This document shows positions 45,701 to 60,500 of a stretch of 64,000 nucleotides of DNA, piece by piece (position 1 is the stretch's first letter; every line of letters starts with the position of its first letter). The stretch is taken from assembly GCA_946803715.1 (NCBI GenBank), contig CAMPET010000047.1, forward strand, positions 103,040 through 167,039, read 5' to 3'. The stretch comes from Beroe ovata. Its lineage: Eukaryota; Ctenophora; Nuda; Beroida; Beroidae. A program made the translations under genes and the position numbers. A model generated the notes under the pieces. That model saw nothing but the letters and a program-made list of their open reading frames with translations, did not search any database and had not been told where the DNA came from.

Positions 45701-48700
45701 TGACACATGATTATATTACCACTTATGCGAATCTGAACTTTTTGGTGTTTGACATTTCAATAGCATCCATTTTGTTATGAAAATATGTGACGATACTTTC
45801 CCGAAGGGAGGATAGTGCATACTACTAAAGTACTAAGTAGCGCACGGCGGTCGTCGTGCATAAATGATATTAAAAGAGCACTAAATAATATAAGAGCAAT
45901 GTTCGTATACCGGAAATGCAACTTTGGTTCGATCTAACGGCTGCTGGATGAAACGTGTTCATTATAATTCGAAATATTCACATCTATCTAAATTTAATGA
46001 GGAAGTCCATGTAACGGCACATTTGCAGCTGTATGGGAGTATATTGAAGAGACACGACAAACAACCGGCGGTTTAGAACAGCGCGTATCGTCTGCCAAGG
46101 ACAACGTGGAGTCCATGAACACGATCATGGCCAAGTGGTGTGACTTCCCCCTCTACGAGAGGAAAGAGAAGAGAGGACTCCTCAACCTCGATGTGAGTAT
46201 GAATTGTCATGAGGAATACGGGCGATTTTTTAGTGTTAGAAAAGTATAGTGTCTGGCCTAAGATTGTTGAAAATGAAAACTTGCATCAAGTGTTCGACTA
46301 TATTCATGTGTGGAGGGTGAAATATGGTTTGTTGTAATCACAAGCTGTGGATTCGTGGTTTTAAATTTTCTAATTCTAGCCATCGTACAAGATTTGTGAT
46401 TAGGGTGTGTTAATGCCGGTTATGCTTTCAGAATAAGAGCCTTAAATAACGTGTTTAATGATAGAGAATATATTGAAATCAAACAGTGTTCACATCATGC
46501 AAGTGGGAATATCTGATCTATATTCCAATACCTAGGACCGAAAAGCAAACCTTGAGAACCGGTACAATCTCATCAAACAAGACGGCGAGAAGATCCAGCA
46601 AATAGTTGCCACTAACCTCGGATTGTTCAAAGCGACGGAGGATAGCGATCACTGGCGGAACTATCTCGACTATGTCGATGATATGATACTCGACGGGTTC
46701 TTCAACGCGGTTCAGTGTTCCCTGGCGTACCTTCTCGAGAATACCGAACCGACCGGACACGATGTGATGCCCCTCATGGAGGCGAGGTGAGTATATCACC
46801 CTCTCTTTAGGCTTACCACAACTTCATATCCCTCGTATATTCCCCATTTCACACAGTCCTCACCCCAAGCTGAGATCTGGCGATCTCCATCTCACACCTA
46901 TTCCACAGCGACTCCCTATCACATTCACCTTCTTCTCACTTCACTTTTTCCTCACCTCTTCTCACCTCACCTCAACTGGTCTCACGTCTTGCCACCCTCA
47001 GGTTGGAGCTAGCTATCCCCGACATGGTGTTTGTGCCCTCTCTGGAGTACGGGTCTGAGGACGGGTTCATGGAGCTGATAGAGGGAATTGTGGATGACGC
47101 GTACAAACTATCATCCCTCATCCCTCGTATTGCCAAACACAACGGCATGGACCATTACCAGATCGAATTGGATGACATGTTAGATCTCAGTGAGATGAGA
47201 CACGATCTCATGGATCGTGTGTCAGCTGTCATCAACAAGGTGAGTAGTTCCGTGTGATCTAAATGTAGACACAGTAACAAATATCGATAAGTGATTTTAA
47301 ATGAAAATCAGGGTTACTTTTGATTCACAGAAAATAGAAATTCGTGACGCCTTTTAAGATCGAAATGGAAATATAATGGTTTACATTGCAAAATGAATCA
47401 GTTAAGAGGTCTTATGATATGAGGAGAATTTGGCACAGATGCGAAGATTAGTTTTCGTCAAAACAAAGCTATCGATCTACATATCACATGGTCTTATCTG
47501 TCACATCTCAAATCACATACACGGGGCACAAATTTGACACCAGTCAACCAACACGTGTTGGTTGACTGGTGTACGCTCGTGACAAGTGATCAAGTGATAT
47601 TTCTCCGAAATATAGCTCAGTGCCCTCCACAGAACTTAGTTGATCATAATTCACCTCATGCAAGATAATGATCACCGAACCTTTAAACGGTGTTTATAAA
47701 ACGGCGTCTCGAAACTTCTTGCTGTCAAAATGCAAATACTAGATTATAGTGGTATTCTGTTTAATGACTGATCTGAAGGTCCCGTACTCCACACTTTTCA
47801 ATCCCCTCCATCACTCTATCCTTCCCCCATCTCCCCACTCTCACAATACCCTTCCTCACTCTATCCTTCCCCCATCTCCCCACTCTCACACTACCCCCCT
47901 CATTCTCTCCTTCCTCACTCTCCTACCCCCTCTCTCAACTCCCTCCCATTCTCACTCCCTCCCATCCTCACTCCCTCCCATCCTCACTCTCTCCTAGAGT
48001 CACTCCCATCCTCAGTCTCATCCTCACTCTCATCCTCCCCCATGTCAGGCTATCGAACAACGGAACCAGTTTGAGAACTACTCCTACCTGTGGACTGAGA
48101 ACAGGGCAGAGTTTCTCCGACAGTTCCTCCTGTACAACCACGTGCTGACCCAGGAGGAGATAGAGAATGCCGGGGAGGAGGGTGTGCCCGAGTCTCCACC
48201 CACTCTCGATCAGTTCAAGGAACAGGTATGTGTGTCGCGCTTGAGTGCGAACAGGTATGTGTGTCATGTAATACAAAATAGAGGCCACTTCACAGTTCAC
48301 ATCGAGCAGTTCACTGTCAGTGAAAAAATGTGCCACGTCCTCCAAAACCTTTGCTAATAACTCTCTCACTCTCAGATGGACACGTACGAGACACTATATG
48401 ACGAAGTCGCTGCCCTACCCGATCTGTACGTTTTCGACCAGTGGTTCCGACTTAGCATCCGACCCTTCAAACAGAACCTCCTGAACGTGGTGAGGAAGTG
48501 GAGTCTCATGTTCAAGACCCACCTGATTGATCACGTGACGAACAGTCTCAAGAGTCTCCAGGAGTTCATCAAGACAACCACGAGTGGTCTCAGCGCGGAG
48601 GTCGAGGATGGAGATTACGAGGGCTTGGTGAGTGAGACGACAGGAGGAAATAGTTATCCACAATCATGACAAGTTGTAGGATGATGGCTGATAATAGTCA

Positions 48701-51549
48701 TATATGATACGATGACCAGGAAACCCTTTAACCTAATAACCTACCCCTTAAATCTTTAACAACTCATCCTGGATAGACCACCTCATCCTCTGCTCTTCCT
48801 ATAATGTAACCCTGCCTCCTGCAGGTCTCGTGTATGGGTCACCTGCTCAATGTCCGGGACAGAACAGCCAACACGGACGAGATGTTTGAACCGCTCAAAC
48901 AGACGATAGACCTGCTCAAGAGCTACGACCATGAGATGAGTGAGGAAGTCCATCAACAACTGCAGGTGAGTGCACACTAGACAGTGGACAAAGTGAGCAA
49001 TGGCCTCAACCATGCTAGACATTTCACATTACCTTGTCGAATTTTATATGCAAGCTGACAGTCACATTTTGTCTGGGTTATATTTGGGTTGTATTAGGGT
49101 TATATTATTGGGTTATATTAGTAGGGTTATATTAGGGTTATATTAGGGTTATATTAGGTTTATATTAGGGTTATAAACGCTTATCAGAAGTTTGCAGAAC
49201 TTAGTAATTTGCTAAATAAGAGCAGGAAAACCTTTTCCATTCATTCACGTAACAGTATTTCAGATTAAAAATGTTGCGAAAAAGTCATTACAAATACACG
49301 CAGGAACTGCCTGAGCAATGGAACAACGTCAAGAAGCAAGGTGTGATGGTTAAGCAACAGGTTGCTCCCCTGCAAGCAAACGAGGTTGCTATCATTAGGA
49401 GGAAGTGCACCTCATTCGATGTAAAGCAACACGAATTCAGAGAGTGAGTTATATCCCTTTAAATACACGGCTATAATGATATCGATCATCGATCCATTGT
49501 CAAATTAACGAATTATGTATCCTACCTTGATACAGGAGCATGACGTGAGAATTTTTGAGCATTTTGACACCCCTCACTCGCGATATCGATTATGCATTGA
49601 CATCATATACCTAACCAGCTCTTGGCCACTGCTAGTATCCTATATAAATGATCTAGATTTATATGATATTGGGATAAGCTTTTGTGATTCCATATAATGT
49701 GGATGAACATTGAACAGCTATGATTGAATTGTCCCAACTTTTAAAAGTTTAAGGTCATTTAATCGATCGAGACAAGGCAAAATTGTTCTTGGGAACTGGA
49801 GATTGCGCGTTGCGTCGCTTACTTTCTCAGGAAGTCAACTATATACAATTCAATCATGTTAACTTCATGTCGGATATAGAATTTGTTCATTTTGACAGTT
49901 CCATGAGTTACGGTTCATCCTTAGACTGGTAAGATGATTACTCTGACTTTCACAGTGACCTCGGTTCATAGCTACACATGTGCCTATTACAACCCCCTTA
50001 ACACCAACACAACTTTAACACCAGCACAACTGATTGTATTATGACATATTGTGCCTACCCTCTCTGATTTCGATCGAGGTACATATTTCCCATCCAAGAC
50101 TAAGGATTATCCGACCATGATCATATTCCAGGCAATTCCGGAAGGAAGCACCCTTCAAGTACGATAGTATGGGAGTGTACGGTAACTTGGACGACATGCA
50201 TATCAAGATCAAGGAAATGGAGGAGGAAATGAAGGAGCTGGCCGATAGTGCGTCCCTCTTCGAGGTCAACATGCCCGAGTTCAAGCAGCTCAAACAGTGC
50301 CGCAAGGAGGTCAAGCTTCTTAAGGTACGAACAGCACGATGCGGATTATTTGTCTTACAGGGGTGAATTTGAGAACTGAATCTTGATCCTACTCGAGAAC
50401 ACATCAAACAGTCACATCTCGTGCAAGTTTATTTGCACAAGTTTAATCTTTACTTGATAAATTAATATGACCTTAATGAATTTATTTAACTGTAAGGGAT
50501 ACAATAGTATCGGTTCCAGCACCACGTTCGCTAAAATATTCAATTTCAATTTTCAGTCCAGATACAGGGAAATATCTGATTTAATCCCGATTTAATGACT
50601 TATGCACATTGGCATAATCTGATGTTGTCTTATCTAATGACGTGGTTGGTGTGACACATCCTGACAATTTTTCAGACATGTTGGGACATGACAGAGCTTG
50701 TGACAAGCTGTTTCGATGACTGGAAGACCACTCTGTGGAAGGCGATCGATGTGGAGAGTATGGAAGTGGAGTGTAAGAAGTTCGTGAAGGAGATCCGTGG
50801 TATGGACAAAGAAATGAGAGCTTGGGACGTGTACAGGTCAGTACGTGCGCGGGATTGGATACCTCTCTTGTAAGAAATGCCGAATTGATTAATCAGATGA
50901 TATTCAGCCGATGGAAGTTGCTGTAACATTGTGTCACCGGCCGAATGCGCGATCTATTCAATTCCTGTAATTTGCTCAAATGGAGTTTTCTTTGACGTTC
51001 ATTTTTAACGACCTATACAAGGTTGTACGAGACGATTTCACATTCTGTAAATTGAATGGGTGAAATAGTTGCAGGTTTTGACTAAAAACTTACGCTTATT
51101 CGGTAGAAGAAGTTTTGAAATGACCGGACATTTCCAATAACGCATTTATTTACTCTAAAATATCGGCAATATTCTAAAATTGAGTAGGATGATATCATAA
51201 AACTCGACTACAACATCATACGTAGAAAGTATGGTGGTTAAGCTGAATAGTCAAAATAGAGTCTACTCGAACTATTGGTTATCGGGACAGGGGGTCTACC
51301 CCCACCACTAGGCCCGGTACCGATTCCTGGGTCATGTTGATGGCGTCTCCCTGCAATGTTCACCTAACAAAGTACCAGTACCACACAAGTAAGCGGTGCG
51401 ATTTAGCTCATAGTTAGATAGTGCGAGCTGTGAAATATGCGTGTTGTCGTCGCATTTGTAAGCGAATATAATTTGATTGTATGCGACGCTCGCTCCTTTA
51501 TTTATAAGGTGCGAATTAGCGCGTTATTAAATGCGCGTACCAACACACC

Positions 51550-51593
<44 letters not shown>

Positions 51594-54500
51594 NNNNNNN
51601 NNNNNNNNNNNNNNNNNNNNNNNNNNNNNNNNNNNNNNNNNNNNNNNNNNNNNNNNNNNNNNNNNNNNNNNNNNNNNNNACACACACACACACACACACA
51701 CACATACACACATACACACAGCAGCCGAGATGAAGCCGAGATTTTCTCGTCATGATAATGGAAGGTAATTGAGTGACGAGTAGATTTGACTCATTAACTA
51801 CCTTTCAACTATCCACACGATTTTTGTGGATAGGATTATGTTATTAATTGATTTGAGAGGTATAGTGGTGGTGAACAATACATGCTGTGAACGTGATGTC
51901 TGAAATCTCTAATATAATACTCCGTAAATAAAATAATTGGGATATTGAATATTCAAGGTAAAATACTAGGTAGTTTATACTGCCCAAACCACTACCCGAT
52001 TAGATTGATCAAAATAGGATCAATGCGGCACTTATAGGGAGTGCAATGCTCTGCCATTTCTATGATGGAACGGTTGCGAAAGCACCATGTGGTTACTTGA
52101 TACAACAACATTTTCACACACGAGTGTATTCCCCCAGTGGCTTGGAAAGCAACGTCAAGAACATGGTGACTTCGCTAAGGGCAGTAACGGAGCTACAGAA
52201 CCCAGCTATCAGGGAGAGACATTGGCTGCAACTTATGCAGACCACTAAGGTATGTGTTTGTGTGATTGTCACCTTCACATTGCCACCGCCAAGTCACCAG
52301 CTAGACTCACGCGTTGTTACTCACGCGTTGTTACAGTTCTAATCTGTATCTCTGCGTGCGTCATGTCTCGGGGAAAGGGCAGCATGCTCATGTATACAGT
52401 GGATGGTTCCAGTTCATGCCAACCATCAGTCGCCCTGTCTATTATATAGAGATAAATCACATTCCCGGCCCTAGGAGGAGGATTCACCTCGTATGTCCCG
52501 GGTCTCCACATTCTCCTCACAATATATGCACCTCTTCTCAGGTACGATTTGTTATGGACGACTCTACCACTCTGAACGACCTGCTTGCTCTCAATCTGCA
52601 CAACTTTGAGGATGAAGTCAGAAACATTGTCGACAAGGCGACAAAGGAGCTCAACATGGAAAAGGTTTGTCTCACTCGCAAAAGTTACAATTGTAGTAAT
52701 TAGCGCTCAGAATTTTCTGACTTTCATCCCTGAACCGAGCCTCTATTTTTCTCAGAACTGTAGGTTTCTCAGTTGTAACTCCAATTTTCGTCAGATTCTC
52801 AAAGAACTCGATTCTACATGGAGTGTCATGGAGTTCGAAAATGATCACCATCTCAGAACACAGACTCCACTCCTTAGATCTTCAGAGGAACTCATTGAGA
52901 CTCTTGAAGATAACCAGGTAGGGTCTGATACTCCACATTTTGATATGAAGCTGACAATTGAAAAAGTTGTTTTGTATCGTATGCCTCGCTCGTTAAACCA
53001 TGCCAGAAAATAAAGTAATTTCTTCGTACTAGCAGGACCCGCGGCCTCCGGCCTCTGTTATCCTGGTAGGGCTATCTTATCTTAAGGTTACAATACAATG
53101 TTAGAGGAATGATAGTCATATATGTTCATTACATTGGGCAAACACCATGTATTCTCGTATTCTTGGTCGTGTTTGCTCCGTCATTTTATGAGGTAGAGAC
53201 TTGAAATTTCTTGAGCAATAAGGAGTTAGTAAAGTCTATTTACGCTGCAAATTTCGTCGTTTAACTCCAAACACGACCAGAGTTATGGGCGTTGAAAGAG
53301 CTGAAAATTCAGTTTTTTGCTGATAACTCGGGCATTTTTTGAGCTAGGAACTTGAAATTTTTGTGGGAAAAATGTATGGCCAATACCTATCAGACCCTAA
53401 AATTTCATCCGGGAACTCTATCCAGAAGCTGAGTTATGAATGTCTACTTTTGTTGCGTTTATTTTGGCACACCCTGTAGTAATCGAGTATTCCCGTCCAT
53501 ATCTTCCTTGGTGATCTAAATGCTTTTCATTCTCAAGTGATGTCAGAGCTACATGTTCCCCGTTTTCGAGTGGTGTCAAGCGTCATGAGCATTCCAATCA
53601 GCTTGCTTGATTGGGTACCGAGTGGTGTCAGATCTCGAGACCCGTAGTATATAAGGAAAACCGGACAGACATACATATATATATATATATATGAGGACCA
53701 ATTATAAGTAGTAAGATGTAGTATGATTATCGTCATTTTAAATTATAGTGGTAGATAATGTGACAAACAAAATTGTTCTGACAACTCCATGACATTCGAG
53801 TCATAAAACTGAACTGATTGAACTTAACCAGAAATGGATGTAGTAATGGCCAACCTCAATTCAGCAGTTGAATCTATAGCGCCACTATTGAGTGGATGAT
53901 ATCAGCCTCTAAATTAATCCGCGAACAGTCACACACGAAAGTTCATTACCATCACACGTGATATTACGGTCACGTGACGCAGAGGTCACGCGTTATATCC
54001 GGACCCTGATCATGACCACGCCCCTCACTCAGGTGCAACTGCAAAACTTGATGACGAGCAAGTACATTGCCTACTTCCTGGAGGAGGTATCCAGCTGGCA
54101 GACCAAGCTATCCACAGCGGATAGCGTTATCTCCATCTGGTTTGAGGTACAGAGAACTTGGTCACATCTGGAGTCCATCTTCATCGGCTCAGAGGATATC
54201 CGGAAACAGCTGCCAGACGACTCAAAGAGGTTCGACGGGATTGACAGTGATTTCAAGGGTCTCATGGAGGATGCTGTGAAGACACCAAATGTCATCGAAG
54301 CTACGAACAAGCCTGGTCTCTTTGCACTTCTTGAGGATATTCAGGTTTGTTGCGAGGAGTGAATACTGAAACCATTTCTTAATGAACTTATGAATGAATT
54401 TCAAAGTGTTCCTAACGAATCAAATGACCTCCTGTAGGACCGTCTGGCGCTCTGCGAGAAAGCACTGGCCGAATATCTGGAGACAAAACGTCTCGCTTTC

Positions 54501-57500
54501 CCCCGATTCTACTTCATATCGTCTGCTGATCTCCTGGACATCCTGTCCAAGGGTAACCAGCCGCTTCTTGTCGCCAGACATCTCTCCAAACTCTTCGATA
54601 ACCTTCACCGACTCGAATTCAGGAAGGTAGGAGCTGCTGTTTCTGTTGGAACATGTTTTGGGGTCTGTGCGAATACGGCCCGCGCTGCAGTTCCGTGGAA
54701 CCTCACTTTTCGTAATTAATTTATGACCGTAATTTACCAGCACAAGTGTGACCGTATTAGCACATATCTGTATCCACGTGACACTTACACGTGACACTCA
54801 CATTAGGAAGGAGAGGAAGAGACGAAGGAGGCTGTGGGGATGTACTCGGGTGACGGCGAGTATGTCGAGTTCAAGGAACCAGTCTGGTGTACTGGTCCAG
54901 TCGAGACATGGCTCAACAAGATAATGGAGGAGAGCCAGCGGACGATCAATACCAATGTGTCTGACGGCGTTGTTACATACGAGGAGAAGGCCAGGGACTT
55001 GTGGCTGTTTGATCATGCTGCCCAAGTGGCCCTTGCCGGCAACCAGATTTGGTGGAGCACTGAGGTAATTATCGTTGCCGATATTGACAACACATGTTAC
55101 CCGCTAGAATGTATACATATGTTAGCCAGAATGTATACATATGTTTACACACCAAGTGTGTTGACACCACACGCACTATATTGCTCATCCCGTATCTCTC
55201 ATTTTAGGTGAAGATTGCATTTGGCCGTTTGGAAGAGGGCTACGAAAATGCTCTGAAGGACTACAACAAGAAACAAGTGGCCCAGCTCATAACCCTGATT
55301 AACCTTCTCGTCGGAGACCTCAGTAAGGGTGACAGGCAGAAGATTTGTACTATTTGTACTATCGATGTGCACAACAGGGATGTGGTCGCCAAGCTTATCA
55401 GCATGAAGGCGGAGAACGCCCAGGAATTCGCTTGGTTGTCGCAGCTCAAACACAGGTCGGTATCATATATCGCATAGTATGCTTTTTAGCGCTGCGAGAT
55501 TCATTTTCTCGGATATAAGCACTTCCTTCATATCAATATTATATGATGGTTGATAATGGTTATGTGAACTGCGAGCACTTCTGTTTGGAATAATGTCTGA
55601 TAAGTGACACATATAACTCTTACTTAACCGCCCAATGGGCGCGGGGGGTTTATAAGTTAATCTATTCTTAGCAACAAGAGTGTTCACCAGCTCAAATCTA
55701 AGCCAAGTTTGCTAATGGTTGTGATAGGCGATCACCTAATGCCCCTCGGCCCTCATGCTGCTCGAGTGCTATAAATAAAATCTCTTAAATTGCTATATCA
55801 GTGATAAGCAAAAGCGCTGTCAAAAAGGCAAAACTATTTGAGAGCACTTAAAGACCAACTTTCGTGTGACAAAGTATTGGTAATTTTCCGAGCTTACGAG
55901 TAATATGAACTTACACGAGTTCGTTTCAGATGGGATGAAAAGCAGTCAAAATGTTTCGTTGATATTTGTGATGCCATCTTCACCTACTCTAACGAGTATC
56001 TTGGAAACACACCTCGACTTGTCATTACACCTCTTACTGACAGGTATGTGGTACTGACAGATAAGTTGTATTGACAGGTATGTGTTATCGGCAGGTTTGT
56101 GTTATTGACAAGTATGTGTTATTGACAAGAGTGTAATGGACAAGCACGTGCTATCTAACACCTAGTGCAGTAGGTAAAGCTCATGACTGTTTCTCGCCAC
56201 TCACTGCCCTATTTCTCCCAGATGTTACATCACCCTGACACAGTCCCTCCATCTGACCATGTCTGGAGCCCCAGCAGGCCCCGCCGGTACGGGCAAAACC
56301 GAGACTACCAAAGATCTGGGTCGAGCTTTGGGCATCATGGTATACGTGTTCAACTGTTCTGAACAGATGGACTACAAGTCTGTGGGTAATATCTACAAGG
56401 GTCTCTCTCAGGCTGGTTAGTATTCAGAGTGATGCAGAAAACTTATTCCCTATCACCAACTTATCACCTATCTAATCCCCTATCTTATTACCTTAGATTC
56501 GCCAGTCTCAGCTTGATCCATGACATGACACCACATGGTCTCCATGAGTCACGAGATAAATCATATTCCAGGTGCGTGGGGATGTTTCGATGAGTTCAAC
56601 AGAATCTCTATCGAGGTGTTGTCCGTGGTAGCTGTCCAAGTAAAGAGTATCCAAGATGCGATCAGGGACAAGTTGACTCGATTCATATTCCAAGGGGAGG
56701 AGATCAGTCTAATTAACACCGTCGGTATCTTCATTACCATGAACCCTGGTTATGCGGGCAGGACTGAGCTCCCTGAGAACCTCAAGGCGCTTTTCAGGTT
56801 AGATCATCCGAACTAGATTTACATTGTATAAGTTCCCGTTATTTACTGATTTTTGTCTGGGATTGGTATGTGCAACTCAGATTTCTTGACCATGTCTCCT
56901 CTTCAGACCGTGTGCTATGGTTGTTCCAGATTTTGGTATGATTTGCGAGATTATGTTGATGTCCGAAGGTTTTATCGATGCCCGAACACTTGCTAGGAAG
57001 TTTATCACACTTTACACTCTGTGCAAAGAACTGCTCTCAAAACAGGTATGATGAGTGAAAAATATCTCCATTTTGATTACACTGGTCTTCCATTTCTGTT
57101 ATGGTTAGTCACAATCGAAAGGCACACTTACTAGAAGTATTGGTAACCTGTGCGTCTTGCTCAGGATCACTACGATTGGGGTCTCCGAGCTATCAAGTCT
57201 GTACTTGTGGTTGCCGGTGCCCTCAAGAGAGGAGACAGAGACAGACCTGAGAATGAGGTCCTGATGAGAGCTCTCAGGGATTTCAACATCCCAAAGATCA
57301 TCACAGACGACATGCCCGTCTTCATGGGTCTCATTGGCGATCTCTTCCCTGCCCTGGACGTGCCAAGGAAGAGAGATTTGGAGAATGAGGCTGCGATAAA
57401 GCGAGCTGCACTGGATCTCAAGCTACAGCCAGAGGATCAGTTCATTCTCAAGGTAACTTCTTCAGAACAAGAGCTATAGCAAGCATATGTCAGTGTCTCA

Positions 57501-60500
57501 TGTTGGTGACACCAGAAGAAGCTGTCGTAACCCTCGCTCAGTCATAACTTGTCCATAACAATGAGTGATTGGTACTTCCTCTATGTCTGTTAGATGTCTG
57601 TTAGATGTCTGTTAGATGAACGTGTTGTATGCTCAATGCTCATGGCAGTTTTTCGTGATGTCTGGTTTGAGTATTTAATATTTATCGCATACCAACACAC
57701 CGTATCAAATCATTACTCCACAATATGCCATGGACACAACGTCGCATCCCCTAACACATCCTCTCACAGGTTGTGCAGTTTGAGGAGTTGTTGGCAGTCA
57801 GGCACTCTGTTTTCGTTATTGGAACAGCTGGAACAGGCAAAACACAGCTCTGCAAAACTCTGTTCAGGACATACATGAACTTGAAAAGGAAGCCAGTGTG
57901 GGCTGACCTGAATCCAAAGGCTGTGACGAATGATGAGCTTTTCGGTTACATCAACCCTGCGACCAGGGAATGGAAGGATGGCCTCTTCTCCAGTATCATG
58001 AGAGATCAGAGTAACATCCAACATGACGGCCCAAAGTGGATCGTATTGGACGGTGATATCGATCCTATGTGGATTGAGTCACTCAACACTGTCATGGATG
58101 ACAACAAGGTCCTGACCCTGGCCTCCAACGAACGTGTCCCCCTCACTCCGGCCATGAGACTGGTATTTGAGATTGGTCATCTCAAAGCGGCTACGCCAGC
58201 CACTGTCTCGAGAGCCGGTATCCTGTATATCAACCCTGCCGATCTGGGATGGAACCCATTCGTCACATCGTGGATCGACACCAGAGAAGTCCAGTCCGAG
58301 AAAGCTAATCTGATCATTCTTTTTGAGAAATACGTTCCAACATGTCTCGATACCCTCAAATCTAGGTAGGACTCACCATCATATCGCTCACTAAAATAAA
58401 CCACTGACCTATATATTATGTTTTTCGAGCACACTTCTAACACTTCTATCATCTCTTTCAGATTCAAGAAGATCACACCGATCGTGGACATTTCTATGAT
58501 CAAGATGTTGTGTTACCTGCTTGAGGGATTGCTTGTTCCGGAAAACACTCCACCCGATTGTAACAAGGAACTCTACGAGTTGTACTTCGTGTTTGCAGCT
58601 GTGTGGGCCTTCGGTGGTGCTATGTTCCAAGATCAGGTAATGGGGAAGTGCAGTTACTCTTGAAATTGAGAGATATTCTCTGTTCCTTACTATAGCAATT
58701 ATTTTCCTATGACCTCAATGCATTAACCCTCTCCTTTTTTTCAGCTTGTGGATTACCGATCCGAATTCAGCAAGTGGTGGTCCAGCGAGTTCAAAACCAT
58801 CAAATTCCCGTCACAAGGAACAGTGTTCGATTACTTCATTGACCAAGACACTAAGAAGTTCATACCGTGGTCCGAGAACGTACCCAAATTCACATACGAC
58901 CCAGACCTCCCACTGCAGTCTACCCTGGTTGCTACCGCTGAGACCTGGCGTCTGAGCTTCTTCTGTAACCTTCTCATGAAGAGACAGCGACCAGTCATGC
59001 TGGTGGGAAGTGCCGGTACCGGTAAAACTGTCCTCATGAATCAGTTGATGGAGGAGCTGGGAGACGACTACACGGTCACACTGGTCCCATTCAACAACTA
59101 CACCACTTCGATGATGTTGCAGGGGGTGCTGGAGAAGCCTCTAGAGAAGAAAGCCGGTAGGAACTACGGTCCACCAGGGTCCAAGAAACTGATTTACTTC
59201 ATTGACGACATGAACATGCCCGAGGTTGATACATATGGTACTGTGGAGCCCCATACGCTCATCAGGCAACACATTGATTACAGCCATTGGTATGACAGGT
59301 CTAAGATGACCCTCAAAGACATCCATAACACGCAGTACGTGTCCTGCATGAACCCCACTGCTGGTTCATTCACCATCAACCCTCGTCTCCAGAGACATTT
59401 CTGTGTCTTTGCTGTGAGTTTCCCTGCTGCTGACGCTCAGAACACCATCTATTCCAACATTCTGAGTGGGCATCTTGAGCTGAACAAGTTCCCTGTAGCT
59501 GTAAAGAGGGTCATGGAAAAGCTCCTACAAGCTTCAATACAGCTCCATGCCAAGATCAACTCTACATTCCTGCCCACTGCTGTCAAGTTCCATTACATCT
59601 TCAACTTGAGGGATCTGAGTAACATTTACCAAGGTATGCTCTACTCTATCCCTGAAATAACCAAGACTGCCCCCGATCTTATTCAACTGTGGATGCACGA
59701 AGCTTCAAGAGTATACAGAGACAAGCTGATCGATAGCAAGGACATTGAATCGTTCGACAAGATGGTTATCGATGTCTGCAAAAAGACATTCGAGGACATT
59801 GATGAGTCTGTCTTCAAACCAACAGTGAATATCTTCACCCATTTCTCCGCTGGAATTGGTGAATTGAAGTACGGTCCAATCCCAGATTATGCCGCCCTTA
59901 ATAAGATCCTGGTGGAAGCTCTGGACAACTACAACGAGATGAACAGCATGATGAATCTTGTGTTGTTTAGAGATGCCATGGAGCATGTGTGCAGAATCAA
60001 CCGTATCCTGGAGAGTCCCCGAGGTAACGCCCTCTTAGTTGGTGTCGGTGGATCTGGTAAACAGTCCTTAGCCAGACTCGCAGCATTTATCAGTAACCTG
60101 GAGGTATTCCAAATTACTCTGCGAAAGGGTTATAATTTGACTGATTTGAAGACTGACATCAACGGTCTGTACATGAAGGCCGGTGTGAAGAATGTTCCAA
60201 CTATGTTCCTCATGACAGATTCCCAAGTTCCTGATCCCAAATTCCTGGTATTGATCAACGATCTGTTAGCCTCTGGCGAGATTCCTGATCTGTTCGCTGA
60301 GGATGAAATTGCGGATATTGTGGGTGCTGTGAGGAACGAAGTGAAGGCATCAGGAATCATCGATACTCTGGATAACTGCTGGAAGTTCTTCATCAACAGA
60401 ATCCGGACCACTCTCAAGGTTGTCCTCTGCTTCTCGCCTGTAGGCTCAACTCTCCGAGTGAGAGGCAGGATGTTCCCAGCTATCATCAACTGTACCAGCA

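Larger units (their letters stand above)
39706..50836 (+). other. Dynein exons 1-22: N-terminal tail
   Basis: Exons: 39706-40050, 40264-40641, 40772-40871, 40968-41179, 41444-41674, 42340-42507, 43043-43159, 43267-43410, 43815-43936, 44100-44168, 44390-44516, 45188-45330, 45526-45644, 46029-46192, 46536-46786, 47002-47239, 48049-48225, 48376-48627, 48825-48965, 49304-49443, 50132-50324, 50676-50836. This part binds intermediate chains and the neighbouring heavy chain. Landmarks are [20 protein letters not shown] (exon 5), [11 protein letters not shown] (exon 9) and the RKEAPF motif (exon 21). Introns vary from about 90 to 950 bases. Confidence 0.93.
52138..55455 (+). other. Dynein exons 23-29: tail end and linker
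   Basis: Exons: 52138-52249, 52542-52664, 52795-52917, 54033-54344, 54438-54626, 54807-55064, 55208-55455. This part includes the linker that swings across the AAA ring. Landmarks are [19 protein letters not shown] (exon 26), [19 protein letters not shown] (exon 27) and [16 protein letters not shown] (exon 29). Confidence 0.93.
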
